Positions 9,696-20,708 of a stretch of DNA of 21,855 nucleotides are shown one piece after another (the first letter of the stretch is position 1; each line of letters begins with the position of its first letter). This DNA comes from Hymenoscyphus infarciens (lineage: Eukaryota; Ascomycota; Leotiomycetes; Helotiales; Helotiaceae), in NCBI GenBank assembly GCA_001414345.1, contig LLCB01000570.1:1-21855 (forward strand), in the 5' to 3' direction. The position numbers and the translations under genes were made by a program. Below the pieces are notes generated by a model. It ran no database searches, was not told the DNA's origin, and saw nothing but the letters and a program-made list of their open reading frames with translations.

Positions 9696-11030
9696 GTGCT
9701 GCAGGTTGGTGGTTGTGGGTGCCCGAGAGTTGAGAAATGAGATGTGGGAAGGGGAACTGATTGAGGCCCGAATGATCAAGAACAGTGACTTGTAGGATTG
9801 GTTTGTGTGGATTAGTGTGTTTTTTGCTATAAATTTTATGAGGCGTTTTTGGGTCTTGGGGGGGGCTTTTTGCTTCTTGCGTTTTGCTTTTAACTGGTAG
9901 CTGTTTGAGTTCAGATGCCAACCTTTCATGGATGCGAGGCTTGTATGGATAGAAGGTACGATATGTTAGGATAGATGGATAGACTAAGCGTGGGTTGGAT
10001 TGGATTCTTTGTTTTGTAGTTCGAAAATGATACCTATTTCTTCTTCGTGTGACTGTTTTGATATGTTGAAATGTTAGAGATGAGTCTTTGAACGAAAGAA
10101 TGGTTATCGCTTGGTTTGGAATTTTTGCCGGACTGGGAGGAGTGTGTGGATTTTACGGTTTCTGTTAGCGGCAAAAGCAGGATGTTGTTATGTTGGTCAG
10201 GGGGAGAGAGAAGCAGGTGCAGAGTCGTACAAAGCGTAGGAAGATGCTCTTCGATGGTTGGAGACACTATTGTGGCTGGTATTTGGAGGAACGGTTATCA
10301 GGTTTCAGCTGACAAATAAATTCCATGTTGGTTTGAGCAGAGGCTTCTCTCCGGTGGACAGAAAAGTTGGTAACAACAATTTAGCGATCCTGCTAAGCTC
10401 GCGACGTATAATTGAACAACAACAAATCCTAAAAATATAAAAAGAGATGAGGAGATGCACAAGATGTTAATTTACACTGACCCTGAGTGTTGAAAGCTTT
10501 TGTCTTATCTGCGTCAAGTTATTGACGTTGCTAGTTCTCGTAGAATAAGTAATGCTGTCACTTACTCTGTCCACCGGGGGCCCATGTACCAAATATATGC
10601 AGTTCATATATTATACAAAACGTAGGCTCATAATTTGTAAATACATTTCAGGAAAAAGTCATGTTTTTTGGGAGGTACACATGTTTCCAATTCAAGGATC
10701 ATGATAGCAAGCTAACTGATTTAACAGGCGATTATAGTAGATGAGAAGTAGGCTACTCTTCAAGGTTTCGCTTGTCATCCTTTAGCATTAGATTATTGTA
10801 ATCTCAATAAGTTTAACGATCCCGAGGACGGCAACTAGCGCATACTACAGAGCATTATTCGTGAAAGATACAAAGACACACTAGTAAGAGGAAACTCGAG
10901 AGATAGAGATAAGTCTCGTGGGTAGTATACTTGATTCTAAGTGAGAGTGTGAGGTTTATAGACAGGTGAGGGTTGCTGTTATGTCGTAACTGATGAGTTA
11001 TCTTTCCTAGAATTTCAGGATAGACCTATA
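9696..11030. other. Non-coding stretch downstream of the transporter
   Basis: After the transporter stop the DNA is G/T-rich on the plus strand up to about 9.9 kb (3' untranslated region likely), then of mixed composition. Open frames such as - 9450-9929 and + 10116-10319 show no family features and are probably chance. No tRNA-like cloverleaf or other RNA gene was recognised. From about 10.45 kb the AT content rises gradually toward the mutated block. Confidence 0.5.
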
Positions 11031-12000
11031 ATGCTTAAGTTGTATAACAAAGACTCAAAATTCATTAGTTACGAAAGTGTTTTACTCAAATTAGAAGAGC
11101 GTCCTTGTAAATTAAACAGCCTAGTTACACTTCTTATTATTAGTAGTACTAGGTAAGTAGCTCTTTTATTCTTATAAAGAATATTCTATTCTTTAAAAAG
11201 ATATTCTATTCTTTTTAAAAGATACTCTATTCGTTTAAAAGATATTATATTCTATTGAAGAATATTCCATTCTTTTAAAAGATATTATATTCTATTCTTT
11301 TAAGAGATACTCTATTTATTTGAAGAATATTCTATTCTTTATAAGAATAGTTTATTCTTTAAATTAAACATATTATCTTTTCTATAGTTTCTATAAATAT
11401 TTAAGACTCTCTGTCTTATTTTCAAGTCTCTATCTTCTTTGAAATAGTACTTAATAGAAATACTACTCTTTTTAAAGCCTTTTAATATAAATGCTACTAT
11501 TTTAAGATTCCTTTAAGATTAGAATAAGTTAAAAATAAACTACTACTTATAGCTATAATCTACTACTAGAACTAGTTATAAGAAAGAACTTTGGTAGTAT
11601 AGTAGTAGGTTCTATTTAGATATAGCTATCGATAAAGTATAGTTTATATAAATTAAAGTAAGCGTGAAAATATAAAGTCTTATAAAATCGCTTTCTCTTA
11701 AAAAGTTCCTTATTTAAGAGATTAAGACTTAATATAAATCAGGAGATAATAAATAGAGAGTTATCTAGAAAGTACTAACTTTCGTCGTTATACTAGTTCC
11801 TCTATTAGTAGAGACATTTATCTTAGGAAAAGAGTAGCGATTTTAGCAATTCCTAATTTATATACTTTATTAATTTAGTAGTGAAACTACTATTAAATCG
11901 ACAAATACTAAGAACAGTAGTAGTTCTGTTAAAAAGACCTAGAGTTAGGGGTTTTTTTATTAGGATTTTTTGAAATAGAGGTATTTCTGTCAATTGCCAT
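11030..12000. repeat. AT-rich, RIP-like repeat remnant
   Basis: About 1 kb very rich in TA, AAT and TTA words with few CA/TG dinucleotides and no open frame. This is the composition of transposon DNA worn down by repeat-induced point mutation. No terminal repeats or target duplication could be identified, so the element type is unknown. It ends within a few tens of bases of the stop codon of the next gene. Confidence 0.65.
11163..11365. repeat. Degenerate AT-rich tandem array with palindromic units
   Basis: Seven to eight imperfect copies of a roughly 25-bp unit built around AAAGATATTCTATTCTTT. Several copies contain AAGAAT and ATTCTT as inverted halves, so single units can fold. Variation among copies is partly transitions, as in the surrounding RIP-like DNA, plus small length changes. 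Confidence 0.75.
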
Positions 12001-12026
12001 AATTGAAATAAACTTATAATAATCCA

Positions 12027-14024
12027 TCACTTACTCCCTCTTCTCCTCTCAGCAGCACCTCCAACAAAGCCCCTAACATCCTTCCCTATACCAACAGTCC
12101 CAGTAGTATTTCTCCACTTCCCTTCCTTCCCAATCCACTTCCCTACAGCCCTTCCAACTAAGTTCTTCACTCCCCTACCAAAATCCTTTCCACCTGCTCT
12201 TCCCCATTTACTACCTCTTCTCTCAGTACTCACCAATGTCTCTTTCCCTTCTTGATTATTCATGGATGTGGTACTTGAGAGGCATAGACACTCGCAAGTT
12301 CCATCTCCCCTCGCTAATCTACAAACACTACAGAAAAGCGAAGTGTCAAATTCATCTTTGAGGCATGAGGAGGTTGTGGGTATATGCGAACTTCTCTTCT
12401 TCGCGATGTCTTTCGAGTCGGAAAGCTGGTGGGAATCCCTCGTTTCTCCAACTTCTCTCGTCCTCCTCTTCTTCAAGTTTGATACAGCAGGAGCAGGTGG
12501 GGGACTGGGAGTACATTTGTACAACTCCAGAGTCTCGGAAGAAACAGCATGGTATGGGTTTAAATGCAAAGAAGCGGTAAAGTAATCACATTCTTCCTCT
12601 TCGTATGCATGCCCCTCCTCTTCATAACCATCTTCAATTAAAAACTTTGGTTTTTTCGTGAATGTGGGACTTGTAGGGGTGGGGGCGCGGATTTTTGGAG
12701 TGCTGGAATTTGTTGTCTGGGCTTTTTCGTGCTCGGGGGATTGAAAAGGCGCATGGGGGGAGGGCCTTAGTTGAGTGGCGTGGGGGGTGAAGGAAGATGT
12801 TGGTGTGTGTTTTGGCTTTGTGGGGGAGAGGGATGTGAATGAGTTGAAGGAGGTTCGGGAGGGGAGGAAGGTTGTGTTTGTGTTTGTTGATGAACATGAT
12901 GAGTTCTTGGAGTGTGAGGAGAGAGGTGAGATTGGTGAGTGTTGGTCTTGTTGTTGTAATTGGGTTGGTGATGGGAGAGGTATTATTGTTGTTTTTATGA
13001 GAGGGAATTTGGTGTTGAAGTTTGAAGATTTGGGACGAAGAGGGGACTTGGGTGGGATTCGAGGACAAGGTTGTGTTGGAAACAAGAGGTTGTTCTCCTG
13101 GGGCTGGATGCTGTTGCGATTGTTGAGCTGGCGGGGTTTGGGATGAGGTGAGATGGGAGAGGCTGTTAGGCTTTCTGAGTAGTAGCTTCCCAACGAAGAG
13201 GTAGTTCTCATGAAATCTGCGGCTCCTTCCTCCATTATTAAATTTCTTGCGAGTTCTGGTGTTTGAGGTGGCGAAGGGAGAAGTACTGATTGGACGAGGA
13301 TTCGGAGAGAGGGCCTTCTATCGATATTGGACTCCCATAGGTGCGCTGGCGAAGAATCTTGTGTACTCTCAAAAGGGGATGACTCGGTGTCATTTCCAAA
13401 CGTATCTCTTCTGACAGTTGGCTCAATTGGTTTTAGAAATGAAGTGTCTTCAGTCGGGGAGACGGCATTGGATGACGGCGGACTGCTTGGAGCAGAAATT
13501 TGGTGTATTGGTGTTGTTGGGATTGAATCGATTGAAATTATCTATAGATGTCAGGAAACCGATCAATTGATCGCGACAATGGGATAGCATACCTGATCTT
13601 CTTTTTCATCGTCAAAGCACAGCTTCATCTGATCTAATTGTTTCTTCATCTTGTTAAGTTTATAACTCTCGGCAGCTTTTCTAGACTCCTCTCTTCTATT
13701 CTCTCTCCATTTTGCTTGAAATAAAGTTTTCCACTGTGAATAAATCTCACTGGAAGGAGGAGGATTTTGTTTCAAAGTATTGTTTTGATGATTTTTGCAC
13801 AACGTCAGCGAGGACAATCTCCCGAGACTGTGGAAGACGATGTCGGGATTCGGGGATGTGTCGATCGTATCGAGAATCTGGTTGACAGCCTCGTAATCAT
13901 TGGGATCAATTGTAGTCGTACATCTCTGGCGCAGTTCGTGTATGTGTTCGCGTGCGACGCACGTGAATGTGTCATGATCCGTATTGATGTCCAACACATC
14001 TCGGAGATTCCAGCAAAACGCCAT
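12027..14024 (-). CDS. Low-complexity fungal protein of unknown function with N-terminal Cys/His motif, two exons
   Basis: Predicted 648 aa: exon 1 14024-13593 (144 codons), a 51-bp intron 13592-13542 (GTATGC, CTGAC branch, TATAG), exon 2 13541-12027; phase 0 on both sides. The first ~100 residues show C22, C35 and CKNH (C76, H79) in a pattern I associate with an N-terminal region of many fungal proteins, some of which carry a T5orf172/GIY-YIG-type domain further on; that domain is not seen here. Residues ~105-144 are a charged helical or coiled-coil segment. The middle (145-440) is Ser/Thr/Pro/Asn/Gln-rich and likely disordered, then an acidic patch (about 446-464) and a second Cys cluster (CSVC at 548-551, CECLC at 560-564), then a basic Gly/Arg/Lys-rich tail ending RRRGSK. 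A CT-rich tract precedes the start. Function not assigned. Confidence 0.8.
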
Positions 14025-15225
14025 TTTGAAATTGGCTTGATGTGAGAAAAGAAAAGCCTAAGAAAAGAAGCAGGGTATATGATTGGGTGCAAGGAAAGAC
14101 GTAGCTGGACTCGGCTCGCATCCGGGGCTGACAGAGATATAAGTATAAGTTCAAAAAGAAAGCACACATAATCCTATTTCTAGAGCCGACACCGCCATAT
14201 ATTAATATCTGAATCGCCAGATACTGGCAAAAAAGATGCAGAGAACATCTATAACCTCAGGCTCTCCACTGTAACTAAAAGCAGATAGAAAGTGCATGGC
14301 TGAGTCGACCAGTACTTATCACTGTCCGGATACGTATCAAGATGCTTTTCTGCAGTAACCCAACACTCTGCGCAGCGAAAAGATCCCGTGAAGAATTGGG
14401 CCAAACAGATATCGAGGAGCTACACCCTCAGCAACTACATGGATGGGTCGCGGGGTGGGGAGTTTCCTAATCTGCCATCTTTTACTCTTTACCACCCATC
14501 ATCTGAACATGCCATGCAGCTTTTAGCCGGAAGGCACAGAACGGCAGGTAAGAGGTGTAGAGGTGGGTGGAACGTTTTAACCCTGAACACCCTGCGGAAC
14601 AGTAGCCATACGTTGTAGCGGGCTATGGTAGCTTTGTACCACCCAGCACTGCCGATTCGCAGTTGTAAATGATGGAATTTGAGTGGAGTTTGGGGGCGCG
14701 AGATTTATAGTTTGGGATCGATGGATCGGGTGCAGATATTGATATTGAGACGTTGAAACTGCCGCCAACGAGACACATCATGTCCCAACTCAGATACAAA
14801 CGTGTTGATCACGCAGCGGAGAAGCTGGATGAATGAGAGGCATGAACAGCCGCAATGCATTGCCAAAGATAGGGAAAAAGGTATTTGGTTTGATGATATC
14901 GCGAGACAGCAAAAAGCTCCCTATCATGTTGCACGAGTTGATGCTATTGTACACAACCAACTGCATTCCGTCAGCACTGGAACTCGAAGGATTGCGGCCC
15001 GCATCGTCTAGGCTTCTTTGAAGGCTCGTGGATATAAATCAGCATCAGCATCAGCATGCATGCATGACTGCGGCGACGGTACAGAGAATCCGGATGCCGA
15101 AGGTTGGTGGAGCAATGTTGGAAGCCAACCTGACATGACGATAAAATGGACAAGGTCAACCATACACGTGATAGCAATATGGTGGCTGTTAGCGACCCTC
15201 TCGGACATTTTGGAAAATCAACTTT
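14025..15225. other. Intergenic region between the unknown gene and the AT-rich block
   Basis: No supportable gene. The proximal 150 bp should be the promoter and 5' end of the minus-strand gene. Simple-sequence DNA (three CAGCAT-type units running into ATGC repeats) lies at about 15039-15067. Frames such as + 14388-14618 and + 15018-15341 lack any family feature; the second runs across the composition boundary into AT-rich DNA, so it is not a gene. Confidence 0.5.
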
Positions 15226-15757
15226 TTAGCATTTTAGCGTCTAAATATCTTATAATTCAACGTCCTCTACTACCACCTTTTATACTTAATTATACTTCAA
15301 AGTTAAGAGAATTATATATTAAAGCTATTCAATTATACTAAAATCATATATACTCGATTATTATAAAAGTTATAGTTATTAAAAAAAATAAAAAAAATAA
15401 ATTTCATTTCTTCTACTACTACTACTTTTATATACTTATAGATTTATAATTCTTAGTTATATAATATAGCTCTTATATTATATATATTTACTTTTATTAT
15501 AAGCTTAGCTTCTTTATTAGTAAAAGAGAGATTATTTAATTAAACTAGTAAATAGTAGTTATATTTTTTATATTTATAAAAACTAAGAAGAATATTTTTA
15601 AAAGAGTTTATAAATAATTTATTAGTAAAAGACTAAATTAGATATAAAGCGTTAATAGCTATAATAAATCATTCTTTTATAGCTTTATAATAGCTAGCTA
15701 TTTATAATTACTATTTATATTAGAAGAGTTTTAGTTCTAAAACTAGTTAAATATATC
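15226..15757. repeat. AT-rich flank left of the LTR element (older repeat remnant)
   Basis: Base composition drops abruptly from ordinary to very AT-rich at about 15226 and stays so up to the LTR. Together with the similar DNA right of the element, this is probably an older mutated repeat into which the LTR element inserted. No ends, motifs or open frames are visible. Confidence 0.55.
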
Positions 15758-16253
15758 TATAACGGCACGAAATACATATAACTACAGTAGAGGCATGTGG
15801 GAGTGCGTATGGTAGAATGACGTGTATAGATACTAGGCTCTAATACAGAAGAAAACAATAACTGTTCCTCTACTATACTAAACATAAACGTCTATATATA
15901 AGAAGGTTAGAAGCTTCTAAGTTCTAATAATAATAATAACCGAGCCCTGCCTAATATAGCTAATACTAAACAATAAGAGCTAAAAAGCTAAATATACAAC
16001 CTCTGATCTTTTAGAAAGCTAAATATATAACATCTAAACCTTAATCCCTTCTATATATGAATATTAGATATTAATACCTTTAATACTTTACTTATATAAG
16101 TATCAGTTATTTATAATCTCAGCCTTAAGGGTATTAGGGGTATTAGTACTACTTAGAGGTATTAGTAGTTTTACAAATACTAATAATTTAAGATAGTATT
16201 ATTATATAATAATCTAGCTATTATATAATAATCTAAGATAGTATACTATTATA
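15758..16253. repeat. Left LTR (496 bp)
   Basis: Aligns to 20709-21204 over its whole length with no gaps. The first ~300 bp keep more C and G than the partner copy (for example GCATGTGGGAGTGCG at 15793-15807), while the last ~180 bp are heavily mutated to A/T. Confidence 0.92.
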
Positions 16254-16829
16254 TCCTCTCTCTTTTAAAAAGACTTATTCTAAGTCTTTAGTTGGCGATC
16301 AACATAGTATTAAGTTAATTAGAGTATTATTTGTCTTTTTGTTATAAAGAATATAACTTATCTTACTATTATAGTGTCTAGTAGTCAGAATAGGGTCAGT
16401 AACTAGTAGTATTATTATTTAAAGGCTAATTACTCTTTGTTTACTACTATATACTATATAATAATAGAATGTAAATAGAAGAGAAGCTGATGATTAGCTA
16501 GTAGGTAGAAAGCAGTACACTACTATAGAGTTATTGTATTCTTACTATTATTATATATTATAATAGTAATTATTAAGCGATAAACAATAATTATAAAGCA
16601 ATAGCTATTATTATAAGTAGTATATTAGTAAGCGACTTTTCTCTAATTCTAACTTCTCTTCTTCTTTTCTTTTTATCTAAATAATATAAATAGTAAGAAT
16701 ACCTTCTAATTAGATATATCCTTATATACTAACTTGTCTTCTAGAACATATATATATAATATATATATATATATAAAAGTAAGTTCTTCTCTCCTTAATC
16801 AAACCTAATTTAAGGCTAATCTGATATAG

Positions 16830-17530
16830 TAAAATGCCTCTTCTATGTCCTCTTAGTACGCTTCTGGCTACCTACTAAGTCTACTATATTTAGTGCTTTT
16901 AGGCAAAATCTTAAAACAGAGATTATATATATACTTTTAAGAAGCTAAAGTTGAAGAAGTATAGGTACTATATAGAGTAGAATACTATGTATATCTTAGT
17001 AAGTTTAATCCTAAATATATACTAAATCTATTTTAACTTAGGTAGTTATTATAGTTTATTAAGAAAGAGTTTAGTAAGCTTTAAAGTAAGGAGGAGAAGA
17101 GGGAGGTTAAGAAGGCTACTAAGGCCTTAGATAAGGTATTAGTTATTACTAGTATAGAGGCACTAAAGAATAGTTTAGAGGTATAGTTCGCCCTCTTAGA
17201 AGAGACTTAGACGCTTTGTACTAAGGTTGTTATAAGTACCCCTTACTTATTAGAGCAGTTTCGGTTACTAACATTTAACAGTCCTTATACTATGCTATAG
17301 AAGGTAGGACCTTTGTCTAAACCTAGGTTTAGGTCCTCTTTAAGGCCTACTTAAAGAGTTTATAGGCATCCCTCTTAAAGCCAGTTACAAGAGGTCGCTA
17401 AGGTAAGAAGCGTACTCGTAAAGAGGAGGTAGAGGAAGAGCTGATTTAAGCTCCTTTACGCTTAAGAAGGTAGAGAGGAAGATAATAAGTTAGAAGAAGA
17501 AGAAGCTACGTAGGCCCTGTTTTAGTAGTA
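16830..17530 (+). pseudogene. Decayed open frame inside the LTR element
   Basis: From about 17085 to 17440 one plus-strand frame reads as a fairly normal, charged, Lys/Glu/Leu-rich protein (KREVKKATKALDKV is recognisable) broken by in-frame TAG, TAA and TGA codons at places where CAG, CAA or TGG/CGA would fit. Stops of this kind are the expected product of C-to-T mutation in CA context. The region follows the left LTR, which is where a gag gene would sit, but I recognise no gag, zinc knuckle or transposase motif and do not assign a function. Confidence 0.45.
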
Positions 17531-17879
17531 ACTCGGTCTTAGTTTTTCACTTTATTAACTTTGAACATTCCTACTAGTTAGTGTTTTATCTTAGGTTTTT
17601 ATTGTAAGTTCTTTATTAAAGGTAACTAGAATTAGAGAGTATTAATAGAGTTTTATAAATTTAACTCTTTTACCTAATTCTTATCTAATTCCTATGTATT
17701 AAGTTATTTAGAGAAGTATTAAGGTAGTCCTAGCTCTTCTAGATATAAAAATCTCTTAAACGATGTAGTAAACCCTGAAAATTGTCTGTAAGATACTAAG
17801 TAGGATCTGAATCGTAACTAACTTTATAGATGCTAGCTAAAAGAGACTTCGTTTCTAATCCTTTAATATCAAGTATAAG

Positions 17880-18700
17880 CATTCGCATTCGCTAAAAAAG
17901 TATAGTCCGATCCTGTCCAGCAGGTCGGAAAAAGTTCAAAAAGTTCAAAGCTCAAAATTCAAAAAGTTCAAAAAGTTCAAAAAGTTCAAAGGTCGGAGGT
18001 GAATTCAGAGTAGAGTCAGAAGTCGTTCAGTTGAGAGGCAGTGATAACTTAGTTAAGAGCTTACTTCGAGAGCGTACCGATTCCTATCCGATTCGAATTG
18101 CTAAAAGAGTGTGGGTCTGAAAAAGTTCAGAATAGTCGGAGCCGAATTTAGAGTCGACTCGGATGTGAACATCGAGAGGTAACGTTGTTGTAGATGAAAG
18201 TGATAACTCAGCTAAGAGGTCACTATCCTTTCGAGAGCGTACCGATTCGATTCGTATCCGATTCGAATTCAGATGAAAAAAGAACTTCTGGCCCTGCCAG
18301 AAGTGAAAGAAAGTAAGAAAGTAACGACTGTAAGACTCTGTACCAGAGTCGGTTGGGTTTCGGCTGGTCAAAAGCGAGGTTGTAGCCGAGTTGTCGAGGT
18401 TGAAATTTTGTTGTCCGAGTATCCGAGGACAATAAAAGGGGTAGTTTCGGCTGGCCAAAGGCGAAGTTGTTGCCGAATATTGAAAAATGCTGTCCGATGT
18501 TCAAGACAACAAAAGGAGGAGTTTCGGCTGGTCAAATGAGCTTGATGCCGAAGTTCAAAAAGAGGTACAGTTTCAGGTACGACATTTATTAGTACTGTCG
18601 TAGGAACTGTGTTGCTCAGGCCTGTAGGCCGCCTTGTTCTCTTTAGTAATTCAGGTCTGAATCAGGGTACTTAAGGACTTATTCGAAATCGTCTTCTGAT
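17880..18700. repeat. GC-richer island of the retroelement with nested repeats
   Basis: This part keeps CG, CA and TG dinucleotides that the surrounding DNA has lost. It contains two copies of a module (about 18040-18095 and 18199-18270) with GTGATAAC, AGCTAAGAG-like, TTCGAGAGCGTACCGATTC and ATCCGATTCGAATT blocks. A second motif, TTTCGGCTGG plus CAAA and a following GCCGA, occurs three times at about 18358, 18446 and 18521 with 75-90 bp spacing. Two small perfect hairpins lie between them: 18284-18304 (9-bp stem, 3-nt loop) and 18334-18350 (7-bp stem). The minus-strand frame 18084-18458 is open but repeat-derived. Confidence 0.75.
17929..17990. repeat. Short tandem repeat of AAAAAGTTCA
   Basis: Six or so copies of a 10-bp unit, one of them altered (GCTCAAAATTC), bounded on both sides by GGTCGG. 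It lies at the start of the GC-richer island of the retroelement. Confidence 0.85.
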
Positions 18701-18779
18701 TCCGATTCTACTTTAGAAGTAATAGGGAAAAAGTTTAAAGTAAAATTATAAAAGTTTAAACTAGAGTTAGATAGTACTC

Positions 18780-19070
18780 GGTTAAGAAATAGTAATAACT
18801 TAGTTAAGAGCTTACTTCTTTATTTTATCTTAATAGAAAACGTATTTTAACTGACTTATATTTACTTTAAAAAGTTTAAATAAAAAAAAAAGGAACTTCT
18901 AGCCTAGCCAGAAAAGTAAGAAAGACTCTATACCAGAGTTAGTAGGGTTTTAGCTAGTTAAAGGATTTTGATACTAAAGTTGTTATATTATCTTATTCTC
19001 TTTAAGGTACTTAAGAACTTAATTATCTTCTGATTTTGATTCTACTTCTAAAGTGGAGGACGATTCTCTA
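18780..19070. repeat. RIP-mutated second copy of the island module
   Basis: The order of blocks in the island (AACTCAGCTAAGAG-like, ...GAACTTCTGGCC...GCCAGAA, GACTCTGTACCAGAGT, TTTCGGCTGGTCAAA-like, then TTCTGATTCCGATTCTAC) recurs here with C-to-T and G-to-A changes, for example GAACTTCTAGCCTAGCCAGAA and GACTCTATACCAGAGTTAG. It is therefore a tandem duplicate of about 18040-18720, shorter by internal deletion. A further copy of the first block lies at about 19528-19610. Confidence 0.75.
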
Positions 19071-19673
19071 TTATATCATAGGGAGTTCAAAGCTAAATCA
19101 AATAAGAAGGGGGTATTTTAAACTATAGTACTAATATCTTATAACTTAGCGTTTTAGTAGGTCTTCTTATCTATAGCTAAAAGATTATTTACTATCTTAG
19201 CAAAGTTATAATTCTAGCGTCTCTTAATAGTAGTAGACGAGTTTCAGAGCTAAGGTATAATCTTATTCTATATATAAAAGAAGCTTTCTAATTCTAGTAT
19301 CTCTCCAAGTATAGCTATACTCGAAAAGTAACCTTTTAAAGTCGGTAAAAGTTTCTTTAGCATAATCTTCTCCTAATTCCACTTCTATCTCTTTTAACTT
19401 CTATCTCTTTTAACCTTTATACCAGTGGCTAGGACTCGGTTCGTAATTATAGTCTTTTAAATATTCGCTAGTAGAGGTTTAAAGAGAGTTTAAAGTAGAG
19501 TCGGATAATATTTAATCAAGATTAAAGACAGCGATAACTCAGCTAAGAGCTTACTTCTTTAGTCCTAATAGAAAGCGTATTTTAACTGATTTGTATCTGA
19601 TTCAAGGTTTAGGAAGTAGTAGAAAGTTTATTAGAGACAAGGGCTCGTAAGCGAAAGAGGTCTAAACGTAGGC

Positions 19674-20325
19674 TTTAAAAAGTAAAGGAGGGTTCGAACA
19701 AAGGTTCAAAAGAGGGTCGGATTAGTAAGGGTTTAGAGACAGAGTATTTTTTAAGTTATTAACTTTATAGTTCGCTTAGGAGTATATCCATCTTGTCTAA
19801 CTAATTGTTTTATCCTTTATTTTCGTGCTACTATCTTATCAATATATTGTCTATATCTAAGAAGTCTTACTTATCGTTTTATCAAGACCTTCTAGGTCTT
19901 AGTATATAGTTATAGATCTAAGAGGGTTTAGAGGGTCTTTCGAAAAGAGAGGTAGCCCTAGAAGAGAGTTATTAGAAGGTATTAGAGGCAGCTACTCGTA
20001 GCTAAAAGGAGTATGAATTTAGGCTTGGAAGTAGGAGAGAGTTCAATCGAGGGTTTGAAAGAGGATCGGATTAAGAAGGGTTAGAAGATGAAGTATTTTA
20101 TTAACTTTAAATTATAAGCTCGCTTATCTATCTTTCTAGCTCAGCTAGCCGATTCCTTATTTCTTAATTCTCTACTTCTAAAGCTTATACAACCGACCAC
20201 ATCTAGTCTATATTTAAGAAGTCTCGCTAGTCTCTTCGACCGTTGTTTTATTAGAATCTTCTTAATCTTAGTATACAGGTGCTATTCGGGCAGCTTTTAG
20301 AAAGAGAGGTAGCCCTAGAAGAGCG
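19674..20325. repeat. Tandem pair of about 350-bp modules in the retroelement
   Basis: Copy A (about 19684-19975) and copy B (about 20036-20325) share blocks in the same order: GGTTCGAA/AGGGTCGGATTA, GAAGTATTTT with TTAACTTT, GCTCGCTTA, CTATATTTAAGAAGTCT, and GAAAGAGAGGTAGCCCTAGAAGAG (split here: GAAAGAGAGGTAGCC then CTAGAAGAG). They differ by transitions and some length changes. They are internal to the LTR element and repeat no host gene. Confidence 0.7.
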
Positions 20326-20708
20326 TTTAACGCCTCGTAGTAGAACTAGGTTCGACATCTTCGTCGATTTGGAGGAGAGGGAGGTAAGGTTAGATTCAGA
20401 AGCCTTCCAGATAACTATTATAAGTTAACTTATTTACTAAATCTAGGGTTATTAGAACTCTCAAGAAATACTTAGCGTATTCTAATCCCTTAACGTATAC
20501 TAAAACACAATTTACACTAGCTATCTATATAGATAATAAACCCTATTATTACTAGCTATCTAGGTAGTCTCTAATTACCTAGCTATATAAGAATGTCGTT
20601 GTAATATTCTAAATTAAGTATAAATCGACTTCTAAATAAAGAGCAGTAATAAGCTTGAAAAGAGATATTATTAAAACTATCACTAGCAAAGAAGAGTTAT
20701 TATTTTTA

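Noticed and set aside
15018..15341. Plus-strand 107-codon frame across the composition boundary
   Set aside because: It starts in microsatellite DNA and runs into RIP-like AT-rich DNA; the C-terminal part is a composition artefact.
18084..18458. Minus-strand 124-codon frame in the retroelement island
   Set aside because: It is read through the internal repeats (repeated NSNRIRIES-like peptides) and has no homology that I recognise.
17929..18580. Repeat cluster considered as a CRISPR array
   Set aside because: Repeats are contiguous or degenerate with no regular spacers, and the genome is eukaryotic.
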